DNA from: Dermacentor variabilis
Lineage: Eukaryota; Arthropoda; Arachnida; Ixodida; Ixodidae
Reading direction: 5' to 3'
NCBI RefSeq assembly: GCF_050947875.1
Contig: NC_134572.1
Location: 157,563,105 to 157,627,104, forward strand
Length of the DNA: 64,000 nt
Shown: piece after piece, positions 22,856 to 35,649 of the stretch
Layout of the letters: every line of letters starts with the position of its first letter
Numbering within the stretch: position 1 is the stretch's first letter
Made by a program: the position numbers and the translations under genes
The notes under the pieces: generated by a model
The model's database searches: none
Seen by the model: the letters and a program-made list of their open reading frames with translations, nothing else
What the model was told of the DNA's origin: nothing

Positions 22856-23055
22856 GATGTTGCGCTGCTAAGGACGAGGTCGCGGGATCGAATCCCGGCC
22901 ATAGCGGCCGCATTTCAATGGGGGCGAGATCCGAAAAGACCCATGTATTTAGATTCAGGTGCGCGTTAAAGAACAGTGGTCGAAATTAATCCGGTGTCCC
23001 CCCTACGGCGTGCCTCATACATAAATCGTGGTTTTGGCACGTAAAACTCCATAAC
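22856..23055 (+). mobile_element. tRNA-derived SINE, 5'-truncated
   Basis: Clear match to the complete SINE copy on the minus strand at 46849-47083: shared blocks GGTCGCGGGATCGAATCCCGGCC, GCGGCCGCATTTC, GGTGCGCGTTAAAGAAC, TACGGCGTGCCTCATA and GTGGTTTTGGCACGTAAAACTCCATAA. The B box GGATCGAATCC lies at 22885-22895. The A box is absent, because the copy starts within the tRNA-like head, so an internal pol III promoter would be incomplete. Resembles the Ruka-type SINE reported from Rhipicephalus ticks; that name is from memory and not checked. Confidence 0.85.
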
Positions 23056-26000
23056 TTTTTACCGTTCGCTGGGACCTCCTATGAATATGAAGGCATTATA
23101 TTTCCAGACTGATTCGCTAACCTCGCATGACATGCAGGACAACGTTAGGTTTATGTTCTCTGTAGATCTTGCGCGAAATACGAAACATGACACAACTGAA
23201 GATCTGGGGGTAACGTGAAGAAGTTCGAAAAAAAAAGAATAGGTCAGCGCGATTACGTCGACGTCGTAGTGAGGACAAAGAGAATATACCAATATTGTTT
23301 GAATAAGGTCGAATGTCCGTGTTACCCAAGTAGCTTAAGAAATAATACTGGAGTGGAGGGAGCGGCCGTCAAGTGAAGCCGCCGCGTCGCCATCTTACGG
23401 AGGGCTAAAGCACACCAGTCGCCGCAGCCCATGCATTTCGGTTTGTCGTAGCTCGACGTGCGCGGTGCTGTGCGGATCGCAAAATGTGGGAGCGCGCTGG
23501 AATGTTTTTCTGATAGCTGACGTACAATCAGTTGGCATGTTAACGTTATTATTGTCATATGAGTAAAGTTGCAGTTTAGCACCGGCTTGCTCGAGATTAA
23601 AGAAAAAGTTCATATTTCACGCTATAAGCAGACGGTCGCCACCGAAGTTCCGAGACCCTCCATGCAATCACGATGCTAAAGCACTGGGTACACCTGATGA
23701 TAATGAAGGTGATAATCAATACTTCTGTTTATTCGATATTGACGGCGAGGAGTTATGGGGTCGCCATCTATCGGAAGCGCTTCACTGACGTTGTATGAAG
23801 GATCACGCGGCGCGCTCCTCGTAGGTTTTGCTGTCAGCGCTCACTGAAAACACTACGCGCGATCCCTCCCGGACATTTCTGTAAGTACTTTCGAAAGGAG
23901 AGAAGTTTTTTACTGTCGAAATAATAATCTTGGGCAAACTGAAAGCACAGAATCGTTTACAGACGTTATCTCTTTACCGAATAAGTACACCTAACGCCAC
24001 TGTGCGCGGTCGCAACGATGGAGCCTCCCGAACCGGCTTCTTGCGTGAAAGGTAGGTAAATGCTGAGAGCAAACTATGTGAAGTATGTTCTTATAGTGTT
24101 AGTATAACTAAATGGAACGTAATAGATTGAAGCCTCAATGCAGCGATCGCACAGATTCGCAGCGACCGACTGCGCGTCTGCATGTTTGTCCGCGCACTGT
24201 TTCGCTTTCGCCGCGTGTGCATTTTCGCACCGTGCCATGAGCTTTAGGCCACAGAATATGGGCATTTGACACTATACAAGCAACCATTGTTGTGTAGGCG
24301 CTATCAGAGCTGTTCAAAAATAATTTGATTGTAGAGACTTCGACGCCTACGGGGACTGTGATGTGCCGTCGCTACTATTCAATCTTTTTTTTCTTCTAGA
24401 TCACTGGACGCTTCAATATTATTTCTCCAGTTGCGTCGCACTGTATGTTTATCGGTGTTCTCAGCGTTCGACTTCCCGCTGTTTCTTTTTTGTAATTTAA
24501 TGTATTAATTCATAACACAGACATGACCATATGCCATGCTTTTTTTTAATGTGCTTCTTACCGCTCCCTTTGCACTCCAGTGGACTTGCCAGTATATACG
24601 CCTCGTGCGCCGCCTCTAAAGGCGCCGCTGGAAGCCACCTAGCGGACGCTTCCAACAGTACACGCTTGAGCAGCAGCAGACAACCCTTTGCAGCAAGGAT
24701 GGCTTAAGTTCGCGGCTGCGATTTCTCCTATGTTCGGGTGCCAGGCTGCTTCTTCTGCGGTGACAGCTGTAGGGAAGATGCTGACCTCGGTGCGAGCGGG
24801 TATGAACAAGATGTTAATGGTGTTTGGGACAACATGGTCCACACACGTGCAAGCTGTGTCCCGCAGACAAACGCAATGGACCCCATTTATATGACGAGGA
24901 GCTCATGTTCACTAGCCGATAAATTTTGTTGAGTGATGCGATCTCTCGATTTTTTTTATTCTACCCTTGCCGCAATGCTGCTTCTGTACCTGAATAATAA
25001 GCACCCGTCATTAGTGCAGACTTATTTCAATCAAATCCGCACGGTGCAATCTCTGCATATGCCATTGTGATTTTTCTGCCGATGAATACATGTGACATCG
25101 CCGAATAAGTGCAGTCGAAGTCGCCTCAAGAAGAGTATTTGACAATTTATTTATGGAAACGCGTACACTAGCCAACGAAGTCACCAAACACACGGGTTAA
25201 TAAAAGCGCGTGTTAGTGCTGTACCGCCGATGCAATTCTGCTGCATACGCCGATCAACTACCGTTCCCGCTGCAGTTTGTGCAATCTTAAATTCCCCAAG
25301 GGAGCTGCTTGGAAATGCACAAAGCTAAAGATTGAGTAACTTTTCAGTACTTTTTATATTTCTAGAGAAACGTGCCACATGATATATTTAAAGGCAGAGC
25401 AGCGCCAGTCAAAGTAGATGAGCGCTGGCGACAAGGCCCGTTTTAGTCGTTTACAGCGTAAGTATAAGAAAGAATTCAGTTGAGTACAAAACTCACATGC
25501 AAGAAGGGACTACGTTGTGAAAAAAATCACTGAGCGTGTTAAGTTTGCTCAGGCAGCATCGAGGTGTGATGACTTCCCAAACGGGACGCGAACTTTTCAG
25601 CGAGAAATGGAACAAAAATATCATATGCAGTGGCTATTAGCAATTCTCGCCCTGAACTACCTATTTTCTCAACACATTTCCAAGGACGCAAACAATATCT
25701 AAGATGCCCTCGGGCGAAAAGATAAAAGCTGTTAAAGAAGTACTTCCTTGGTATCATTACGATAAGACACAGCGTGATTTATACCCTTTACAAACAAGGC
25801 AGGGTCAAAACTTCGCAGCTCAAAAGAATCGACAAGAGATACGCATGGAGCAACTAGCAACAGTTAAAACATGTGCAAAGCCACGCATAAAATAGATGTA
25901 AAACATGAAGTGCGCGACAGATGGTGCGGGGATTTACCGCGCCACATGAAATCAACAATTTCAGTTCTTGCAAACTTCAGTAGCTTTAACATACAACGCA

Positions 26001-27079
26001 ATGCGCTCGTGCAGTCGTGCTGCCTAGCTAGCGTAACGCGGTAAAGAAGCGGAAAACAGCATTCCGAACTTTAGCGAATTGCTTTGAACCTCATGCTTCA
26101 CTGCAGACGAACTTCGTTGCTCACGCGTCTAACTATAATCGAGTGGAAAAAAAAAAACACCCACCAGACAAATGAAAGGATGAGAACAAGAAATTTCCCC
26201 TCGAAGCGATGATCCATTTTTGCTACCGTTGCTCCCACTGATGAGGCTTTGCCGGGAATGATTAGAACCGTATCGCCGGCACGTTTTGACCGGTATTTGA
26301 GCCCCCCACCCTGCAACAATTCTTCTTCGACATTCCCTGAAGCTTTGGCCACCCAACACGTGCGAATGGTGCTGCCTATCTTGCTCTGTAAACGTGAATA
26401 AGACAGAGAAGCACGATCAACGACACAACAAACTACGGCGCGCGCCAGGCTCCTCTCCCGCGTGTTTTGCGCAAGGCCGCCACCAGCGCTGCATCTGTCG
26501 GCGTGCACGGCGCGTATATAGCATCGACAAGTTCATAGACCAAACCGTCATGACTTTAGTCGGGTAGCGGACAAGAGCGAGCGTCGCAGTGCGCGTTTTC
26601 CAAACATCGCAGACCCGGCGCCGTAGCAGTAATCTTCCTCGCCTCTGTGCTTGCTGCATACACTAGTTGTAGCCGATGACGGTTTGCCGGTTTTATGTTT
26701 CGCGAGTCAAGCTTCACGCAGCTTCTTGTCCAGCGGCTACGTGTGAATAAGGCTGACACCGGGCTCCGTTGCGTACGTCCGGCACTGCGGCACCGAGCAG
26801 TAGCCTACCATGTTGCGCGCCTTCAAAGGCAGCCACTACTTATTGTAGTGCTTTCAAGAGTTGTAAAGGAGACACTCGAAGCGGGAAAATCTCGCCACTA
26901 AATGAGGAGCGCAGCGTAGGAGGGAATTTCAACTCTCGTTTTCAGCTCGCTTCGGTGCTCTCGAAGCAGCCGGCGTGGCCGCTAAGTCCACGTGATCTCT
27001 AATAGCACGTCACGGCGACGGTAGCGCCAACTTTTCCAGTGAAGGAGCTCGAGGCCAATAGTGCTATTTTTCGTGCTGC
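23056..27079. other. Unassigned region
   Basis: No transposon motif or supported gene found. Small frames on both strands (for example 24688-24932, 26098-26508 minus, 26417-26659 minus) have no recognised domains. GC-rich patches near 23780-24060 and 26400-26900 could hold regulatory or first-exon sequence. The only splice-like signal I noted is the candidate at 24018. Confidence 0.45.
24018..24051 (+). other. Possible short first coding exon
   Basis: ATG in the context CAACGATGG opens MEPPEPASCVK, followed at 24052 by GTAGGT, a good splice donor. It sits after a GC-rich stretch. No following exon could be paired with it, and 11 codons are too few to identify a protein. Recorded as a candidate only. 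Confidence 0.15.
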
Positions 27080-27290
27080 ATTTTCAGTTTTAACACGATA
27101 GCGTTAAGGAGCTCGTGTAGCAGAAAAGACGGTGCCGTCGGCATCCGCGGCGTTGTTCGTGAGCGATAAATCACGGCAGGCACTTCATAAATAAAAAGCA
27201 ACTTCCAAGATGTCCTGGGTGGGAATCGAACCAGGGTTTCCGGAGTGTGAGACGGAGACGCTACCACTCAGCCACGAGTTCGATGCGGTG
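27080..27290 (-). mobile_element. tRNA-derived SINE, second family
   Basis: On the minus strand the head reads TCGTGGCTGAGTGGTAGCGTC... with A box TGGCTGAGTGG (27264-27274) and B box GGTTCGATTCC (27222-27232), separated as in a tRNA. It is followed by a tRNA-unrelated body (CTTGGAAGTTGC..., TGCCTGCCGTGATTTATCGCTC, GACGGCACCGTCTTTTCTGC, CTCCTTAACGCTATCGTGTTAAAA). The acceptor-stem halves do not pair, so it is not a working tRNA gene. The pol III boxes look intact. This body is common in tick sequence as I recall it. Confidence 0.75.
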
Positions 27291-27960
27291 TGGGTGTTGT
27301 GCGGAATGCGGTGTTGCCTTAGAAACGTGCCGTAGAAAGTTATACTGCGGTGTATATCGGTAATTATGAGCATGTAACTTACAGAAGTCGCAGTTACACG
27401 AGTAGCGAAGTACGTTTCCGGTACATTTCTTCTGCGCTTATCGCACACGCAGAGCCATCTTGCGGCAAACACAGAAGACCCTCTCCTCTCAATGTACGGC
27501 ACTGCCCCGACAGGTGGCGCGCCACGCGCGCATTGGGGCTGTGCGGGGACCGGTGCTAGGCGCGTCGTGGCCCCGACTCCCTCTCCACTGACGACGCTTC
27601 GCCGTGCTCCCACACGCGTTGCAGAATCAAGCGCCGTTTCTTTCTTTAGATTACTATCTATCTATCTTTCTGCCCGTGCCGATCACGACATTTGGCTAGC
27701 CTAGATTGTTTCCCCCTCCGAGACACCGAGTTTTTTTGTTCGTTCCGTTTGCTCTGGCGCACGTTTCGTTGCCGCGCTGAACGCTGCGTTGCTCGACGCT
27801 CACCGCGTGATAGGTGGGCGCAAAACCCGATGCGGGGCGCCTCGTAAGTGATCGCTGCGCCGTAGCGCATTGTCTTACACCCCTTGGCGGGTCGACGGGA
27901 ACGCTATCGCGTTCCACTCTTGAAGGCGAAGGTTAAGCGTCCTCCAATTTTTTTAATTGA
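27291..27960. repeat. Probable repeat-derived flank of the SINE
   Basis: GC-rich sequence containing a (CTAT)n patch at 27650-27670. The motif AACGCTATCGCGTT (27900-27913) is the inverse of AACACGATAGCGTT (27092-27105) with one mismatch. The whole interval 27092-27913 may therefore be one composite repeat with short inverted ends. Open frames on both strands show no protein motif. Confidence 0.4.
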
Positions 27961-30536
27961 TTTTTGTTTGGACAGCTTTCATGTATGGTCAACTTCCGCA
28001 CTGCATTAAAGAAGGTAAATAAAGACGTATTAGAGTGCGATTATTTTTTCTACTTTGAGGCAGCTGCATATTGATGCCGATAAAATTGAAATATGCCTCA
28101 TTACTCGGACATCTGCGATGCGGAGACCTCCAATATTGCTCACTTCTTAGACCAACGTGTAGCATTAGAACTCGAAACTCTGTTAAGCAATTAAAAACCG
28201 CTCGTCGCAGGCCGCTTCTTGCCCCCCGCAACATGGCCGCCGTCGGCTCCACCTGAGCCCATAGGCAGGCGTAGGCGACTTCCACTCCAACAATATGTCT
28301 TTACCCTGCTTTGTGTAACCAAAGCGTGATGGTGCTTGCTTAGAAAGTTTTTCTGGACACGATCTTTAATGTCATTGTTGGATATAGACATGACATTCCA
28401 GACAACCTACGCGTAAGCGAGATGAGCAAGACAGATTGTTGCGCAGAAGTTACGGAACAGTGTAGGGGTACGGAATAAATACTCTAGACAGTCTGCAAAC
28501 AGGGACAAGAGATCGCATACCCCGCCTTGGAACACATTTATAGTGAGGAGAAACGTGTAAGGTTCTGTCAAACAGTACATTGAGATCAATAGATAACACA
28601 AAACTTCCAATATAGTACAGAATCTAGGGAATGTTTGCTTTTTTGCTTGTGAAAGTTGTCACTTTGATCTTAAAAGCATTCAAGGTGAGCTTAACATGCA
28701 TGCGCCATTAAAAAAAATAAAAGAGGTCACACTGGAGTTTGTGACAGTCCTCAACACTATGATGTTACTCCCGCTCGTCAGTCCATCTACTGCTCACAGA
28801 TGGATTCTAGAATATCCTCGACTTGAAAGGATGCATCTACATTTGTTCATTTACTTCATCATTACATACTTTTTATTGTTAGGCGAGCAGTACATGAAGT
28901 CTGCTTCACCGAAGCCGCGGCTTGGCACGGTATTGTAATATCTGCGGGATTGGCCCACTCTCATCGTTTGTATTGTGGACGCACAAACACGAAAAATACT
29001 TGGAAGTATTGATTGACGAATTGCGTTTATATTTATTTTGAGAAATAATAGTCGGGGCGGAGTGCTTGAAGCATGCTTAACCACTGCCGCGAGTAGGCCT
29101 GGTATTGCACAGCCTCTGGGATAGGCCCAATTTCTTTCCCACGGACACTACCGATGCAGTGAGGGTAGAGCTATGCAGCTCGGCTATAAAAATTAATTTC
29201 AGGTGTCTGTTCTAAACTTGAGTATTTCCAATGTAGTTGATAACGCGCCTAATCAGCTGCACTGTAACATCTTGCTTAGTCAGACCGTAGCAAGTGTTCT
29301 GTTGTTGTGGTTGCAACATAAATTTAAACAGAATCATGTCATGTATAAACATGATAAAAATCAACCAGCTTTAATATGCACCAGCCGGATTTCTGTGAAC
29401 CTTGAAGCAGTCTACTGAGTTTAACTAAGAGTGCAAAAAATTTTAACCATATGTATATTCAACTATACATATCCGAGGGCATGTGAGGTACCCTAAGGTG
29501 TAAGCGCTACAAAATGCAAAATCTTTAGTGGGAAGTTACGTGCAGCAAAATGCAATGTTTGTCCGTTACCTTGCAGCTATTTGCTTGCAATTTTTAATGC
29601 ACTGCGCTTAACCAAACTGCGAACTTCCTTTTTAGGCTAATAAAGTTACTGAGATAGGAGATTTAACATTACAATGCGACAAAAGGTTTATTATGGATGA
29701 TGTATGGGGCAGTTTTGCGCCAACATTCGATATGCTACAATGCAAATAAAGCTCTGTGAACAGGTTATCCCACTTGGCCGAAGAGTTTTAACAACCCTAG
29801 AGAAATCGTGACGACTGCATAGTAGTCGTAGTCGTGCGCATTTATAGCCAGTATTCTTTTCGTCCCGAACCAGTATATAATTAATGGCTATTAATTAGTT
29901 AACCTTTTATTATTGCCTGAAAATAAGCACGTTAATTACGATGTTGTAGGCTACCTAGAATACCCTCCGAATCAAGCATTTGTTTCGTACTCAGCTTTGC
30001 CTCGTTGGCTTTACTGATTAAAACAACAAAAGCGTGCAAAACATGCAAAATACGGAATAGATACTCGCTCGCGGGCGGCTACTCAAGCGCTCCGAAGCAA
30101 ATAGCCCCGGATACATGCTTTACTAGTGGCGGCAGCTCGATACCGGGCTTCACGCTAAGTGATGGTTGCGGCATCATGAGAACACGCCGCTCAAACAGGG
30201 ATAACCGTCGCGGAGTCGTACGGAGGGGAGTTGGACTTCGAAGCTGGGCAACCGTGACTTCGCACTTGGGACTCTAATTTTGCCCTCTCATCTTGTTCTG
30301 CAGATAGGCACGCCGGGAGCGAATGTTCCTTTTGTTCCCTTTAGCAACATAAACAAATTTTGCGCATGCTATGTCGATCTAATGCGTTTTGGCAGATCTT
30401 TACGGCCATCGTATTCTGTTGTCGATTACGCAAATATTTTTTGCTCGACTTGTCAGCGCCTGGATAACAACGGGAGATCTAAACGATACCACGCCAGTGA
30501 CCTGCTCTTCAAGAAGACAGCCATGCCCTTACTGAA
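27961..30536. other. Unassigned region
   Basis: AT-rich, with only short frames. I found no transposase, RT or RNA-gene signal on either strand. Confidence 0.5.
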
Positions 30537-31575
30537 TGATCAGAAGGCTAAAAGTATCATGGCTCTGGGGTCGGCGCACGGCAAAAGGAACGCATCCAAT
30601 CTATTCCGGATGTGGGTGGCATTGTGGACGATGCCCTAGTCTGACAACAGTACTTAGAACGTATGAAGTCCTTTGCGAGACAGGTAGCTTCGCAAGACAG
30701 CGACACATGACTGCGTTGGAAATTCAATAAACGCAAACGGATGTTTTCGCATTCTTTGCTGCTAACCCTAACGGTAGTGTGCTCGAAGTTGGTGCGGAGC
30801 CCGGAATCTCAAGTCATCAGAGTGGCGGTTTTAACAAAAAAGCACTGGTACATGAACCATAAACATCTTCATCACAAACATGAAGACCGAGATTTTAGAA
30901 AAAGACGATTTTGAAAATTGGATGTTCATGAAACCTTAGGAAGAACTGGACTTTGCCACTCACGTGCTTATGGCCAGATGAAGTTAATTTCCACAGATAC
31001 GGACAAGTTAATCTTATCAACGCTGACTACTGTTGTGATAGCAATCCCCACTAGCTGGCACAAACCAGACACCAATAACAGCGGTCCTTTATTGGCTAGT
31101 GGTACTTCGGATGGCAACCTTATCGGTCCCATGTTTTTTTGACAACACACTAACGAAGCAAGGCCACGTTAACGAAATCACCGAGGACCCCGTGAACAAC
31201 ATCTGTTGGAACGTTCCTTTTGTGCACCTTCATAACATGTGGTTTCAGCACCATGGTGCTCCTGCACATAGTAGTAGTCAGTCTCCAGCACCGCTCAACA
31301 AGCATTTTCCTGAACAGCAGATTGGCCGTCACGGACTGGTACCCTGGCCTGCAAGGTCACCAGGCATGACAACGCTGGACTTCTTCTTGTGGGGCTACGT
31401 GAAAGATCGTGTGTATAGCAACGAAACTACCACACCGGATCACTTAAAGGCAAAAATAAGTAGAGTCTGCCGCGATATTCCGACGTCGTTGGTCAAAGCT
31501 GCGACAACACAAGTGCTGGAGAGGAGCAAGTACTGTATTGCTTCAGACGATGACCTGATTCAGCCAGTACTATAA
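30537..31575 (+). pseudogene. DUF4817-type mariner-like transposase (decayed)
   Basis: DDE-type cut-and-paste transposase remnant. The N-terminal helix-turn-helix region (DUF4817-like) ends with LCETGSFARQ near 30690. The middle part is recognisable in shifted frames: a decayed SVLEVGAEPGISS segment, EKDDFENW, and GPMFFDNTL near 31130. The long block 31099-31575 holds HNMWFQHHGAPAHSS, GLVPWPARSPGMTTLDFFLWGYVKDRVY and a C-terminal helical tail. Family members have Asp in WxQxDGAPxH; here it is His, so one catalytic residue is lost. The later WPARSP..T.LDFFLWG block is kept. At least three frame breaks exist. No terminal inverted repeats were found. Confidence 0.75.
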
Positions 31576-33737
31576 GTGGCAGTTGAAAATATCCGCTCTT
31601 AGCTGGTGTAAAACGTGGTTGTTAAGGCGCCTGCACGATGTCACCGCATCCTTAATAAAAAAAAGATTGCGACAAAGATAGAAATAGCCAAAAAAAACTG
31701 CTTTGTTTTCACTCTTTTCCGGAGTTCCGGAGTGTTTTCTTTCCGGAGTTCAAGAGAAGGAAAGGGTAAATGGCTAATACAACTGAACCTTTGGATGTTT
31801 GTTTGTGGGTGGCTGAGACGTCTTACGTGCTTTCGGTTTATGTTTTATTGAAATGAACTCCTGAGTATATCGTTTCAGTTCTTCCTAGAGCTGCCTTCTA
31901 TCTTTTGTAGATCTTTTCAGTTCTTCCTAGAGCTGCCTTCTATCTTTTTTGTGCTCTTTTGAGCACTGTTCTTTTTTAACATTAGTTGAATTTTCTTTGT
32001 AGCTTGGTTTCATGATACGCGAAGGCTATAGCTATCCCGGGTGCCTCATGATCGAGCACAACATTCTTGCGTCCGCAGGTGCTGACGCTTATTGCAGCAC
32101 GCTAGTTAGGTCGCGAAACATCTCGAGCCACACTACATGACGAAGCCTGGTGCGATGCGGTGATAAGTGAATGTAGCCCTATATATATCAAAGGCTGCTT
32201 AGAGGCGCTTGAGTAGCGGCGCGCGAGCGCGCATCTATTTCATACTTCGCGGATTTCGCATGCTTCGGTTTTTTCTTGGAAAAGAACAACCAGGCACAAG
32301 TCAGCACAAAATATATGCATGATCCAGAGGATATTTAAGGTGCCCTACAACACTGTAATTGGTATGTTTGCGAATCAAGCATTAATAAATAGTTCTCTAA
32401 TTTAAAGCAATTAATTATTATTTCCTGATGAAAAAATAGTGACTATACGTAGACACAACTAGGCTAGTATGCAGTCGGTGAGATTTCCCTAGAGCTCTTG
32501 AGTTTTTTTTTTTATCTTGGTCGACGTGAACTGGAACACCCCGCATCAGCACCCACCTTTTGCCTCTCTCAGCAAGAATGCAGCCGAGTAATCAACCTGC
32601 CGTCTTCTTTTATGCTACGCAATGCCAGTGTCACAGTTAAGTCGATATATAAACTGGAGAAAGTGTTGCATGCACAATCAGAGAAAGTATTCCGAGAAAG
32701 TTTGGATACATCTGCTTGGTGTACTAGTTCCAAGTGACTGTGAAAGCAATGTCAGTGCACTGCAAAGGTGTGTAGAAAGGAGTGAGAGCTACCATCTACA
32801 AGTTATCCGCTCCAGACGTAGGCGATTGTACTCTTGCGATATAAGAGAATACGGACAGGCTCTTTACTCAAGTGTTCTCTTTAATAGTGGACCCCCCTGT
32901 ACAATGAGCAAGAAAGTGCAAACATGGTGGCCTGCTGTCGCAGTTGAAACAAAAGCATTACATGGCCATCCAAACATGTGAGTGCGTAAACAGCTGAGTC
33001 GCGCAGTGGCTAGAGCAGTTTGTGATAAAACCTCGAACTACAACAGACACTCAAATGACAAACTAGGAATCACAGGCAATTCATTTGTCTATGCGGCCTG
33101 CTGAGCGCTTAACTTTTGGGAAAATACATTTTTCGATGTGATTGTGACGTTGTTAAGATGTAGCTGCGAAAGCAGAAACTCATTCTGGGCAATGGCTGTA
33201 GTTATAGTTATTCGTGGTTTATTCTAGATGCCCAGATTGGATACAAGAGTATCCGATCGTGCTTGTACGTGATGTTTTATATTTGCTCACGCGGGCTTCT
33301 ATCGGTACGACTATAATGAAGAAAAGTGCGCAAAGGCCTTACAAGGACGTTCTCATTTTTTCATACGCTGTTTATGTTGTCATGCTTGTTGCATATTTGG
33401 CTGGTAATGTGATACCAGGGTAGCCAGGCAACTGTTGCTCAGTACAGTAGTGATCTGTAGTTTTGCATGTTTCATTTCTGGCTGCTGTTTCTTTTCTGAT
33501 ATCATTGGTATGGTAACTGGCTTGACCGCATTGTACAGACGAACAAGGCCTCCTTGCAAATAAATTGTTAGCTAGCTTCAGAATTTCGCACTACTGGGAC
33601 ATGTAAGGGATTGTATCAGAACGAAATTAGAGAAACAGTTTCCATACACAGCTGCTATGCGGTTCCACAATATTAAGTGCATGTCTCGCTGCTTCGAATT
33701 CAGGCTATGTGCTTTCTGTGACATATGGGGCTACTGA
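31576..33737. other. Unassigned region
   Basis: No element or gene recognised. It includes the local 42-bp tandem duplication at 31873-31956. Frames at 32498-32981 show no domain. Confidence 0.5.
31873..31956. repeat. 42-bp direct tandem duplication
   Basis: TTTCAGTTCTTCCTAGAGCT and the following bases occur twice with a period of 42 (31873 and 31915); the copies are nearly identical, indicating a recent slip or duplication. Confidence 0.85.
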
Positions 33738-33965
33738 CATTCATCATCATCATCTTCAGCCTCGATACGCCCCCTACAGGGCGAAGGCCTCTCCCGTACT
33801 TCTCCAACTACCGCGGTCATGTGCTTATTCTGGTCATTTTGTCCCTGCAAACTTCTTAATGTCATCCGCCCACCTAAATTTCTGCCGCCCCTGCTTGTCA
33901 GTCTTGTCAGCATGGCCTCCTTTAGAAATAGATGCATTTCCTGTCAGGAAACGCACCATAACCTT
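33738..33965 (-). mobile_element. RTE-clade LINE 3' fragment
   Basis: A (CAT)n tail at 33740-33753 (GAT on the minus strand) is followed by the minus-strand C-terminus of RTE ORF2: GEAFALYG-like end, VVGEVRERPSP, HMTAVVG, and GRQKFRWADDIKKFAG (in the standard frame). The same blocks occur in the RTE copy at 48780-48924. Truncated after about 75 codons. Confidence 0.8.
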
Positions 33966-35649
33966 TGCTTCTCTTTTTTGTGTATGTTCGGTTTATTGCT
34001 TGTCAGCCAGCATTTACTCTGCGAGTACAATCAACTTTTGATTGTTAGATCATCCCGGTTTTCTTGTTCGTCCTATGTGTTCTCTGGTGCAGTTTGCAGC
34101 CAGGCTATTCCTTATTTTTTTCCAATGCAATAGATCACTTTATAGGCCCTTATAATGCTTTGGTGTACCTTATCAAATCTTTTATTAAGCCAATGTAGAC
34201 AGAATGCATAGTGTGAAGCAGTAAGAACAGGGTACGATAACTTCTAATTAGAGTTTTTATTGTGAAAATACAATAATTTATAAAGGTTACCAGAAAGTAG
34301 TGCAGCAAAAAAACCTGATAAGGACTACTGCTTGATTGAACCGAACATGAAAATGGGAAAGGGAGAAAAAAACATATAGATATACAAGTCCAGGTTAAAA
34401 ACATTGTGATCACCAAGTGCACAGAAACTTTTCTTTTTCCAATGGCATGGAACTGGAAGAGTGTGTTTGCATAAGCAAGCTATCAATCTGTCTATTTGAA
34501 TAAGAAGAGTGTTTATTAAAAGGTGCTGGCATGCAGGATTGACAAATGTAATGATTTTTTTTTCACTTAGGATTTTTCTGTATTTTCTTTCTGTAGCATT
34601 TTTATTTATGTTTGGCTGCATCTAGCACCAGTTTTTCTCTCGCCTTCAAATCGTCCTTTCTTTTTCTGGTGGTTTGTATAACTCCCCACATTTTTACAAT
34701 GAACCTTAGTTGATAGTAAGTCTTCATCCATCTTTAGTGCCATCCTGTATATACTGCTTCATGCTATGCACCCTTGCAACATTTGTGTGTATGTGTGTGC
34801 ATGCGCACCCATGGATTTGGATGTGAAATCTGGCTTTGGAGGTATCCTTCTCCTGTGCAGCCTCATGAATTCATTAACTATAGGCCAAAAAAATACGATG
34901 GACAATAACGAAGTCAATAACGAACAAATAACGAACAATAACGAACAGAGCGATTCATTCTTGTCCGTTGTCTGTGTGTTGCACTTTAGTTAATAATGAA
35001 TACACACCAACTCGTCCAGTTTTCAGTTCTTATGGCAGGCTTATAAGCTCGCTTGTGTCCTGGAATATCTGCGCGGCTCTGTAACCTGTAATTAAATTCT
35101 TGGCCATGTGCTTGCAAGTCGCGTGTTGATCTCCTGGTTTTCCTGACAATCTCGTGTGATGTGCAGGCCCAAACAATTTCTGGTTAATTCATGCAGGTGT
35201 GCAGGGTGTTCTGTAGGGTTCAATTTGCACTACAAGTGGTGCTTTGATTGCTTTCAATTCAGCTTTTCTAGGGGTAGCATGATCTGGAATAGTACTCACT
35301 TATATGGGGTTTAATTTTATATAGTGTCATACTACCGTTACACAGCTACTGCCACATCTGTGTGCGACATGTGCTTGATGTTTGCTTGCATCGTCATGAT
35401 TAGCAACCTCCTCTGTGTTTGGCAGTTGCATATAGTCTCCTGGTCTAATTGTTTGCCCCCATATTGCACGGTATGGGTCGGTTGTGTTTCAAGTTCAGGT
35501 GCTCCCGAGGTTGTTTGTGAAGGGAAAGGTAGTCATCTTTGCATATCATGTGCTAGCTGGCATAGTATCTTGGGGCCGCGTTCTGAGCTCTTGAGGCAAA
35601 GAATTTATGTTGCAGGCTGCAACTCTACTCTGTGTAGGTGCTTGTTCGT
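33966..35649. other. Unassigned region
   Basis: AT-rich. Contains short tandem repeats of AATAACGAAC at about 34903-34948 and several low-complexity frames. The right part (35330-35650) may be the 3' end of the minus-strand LINE that follows, but no C-terminal motif is readable. Confidence 0.5.

Noticed and set aside
27211..27277. Possible functional tRNA gene on the minus strand
   Set aside because: A and B boxes are good, but the acceptor-stem ends do not pair and a SINE body follows.
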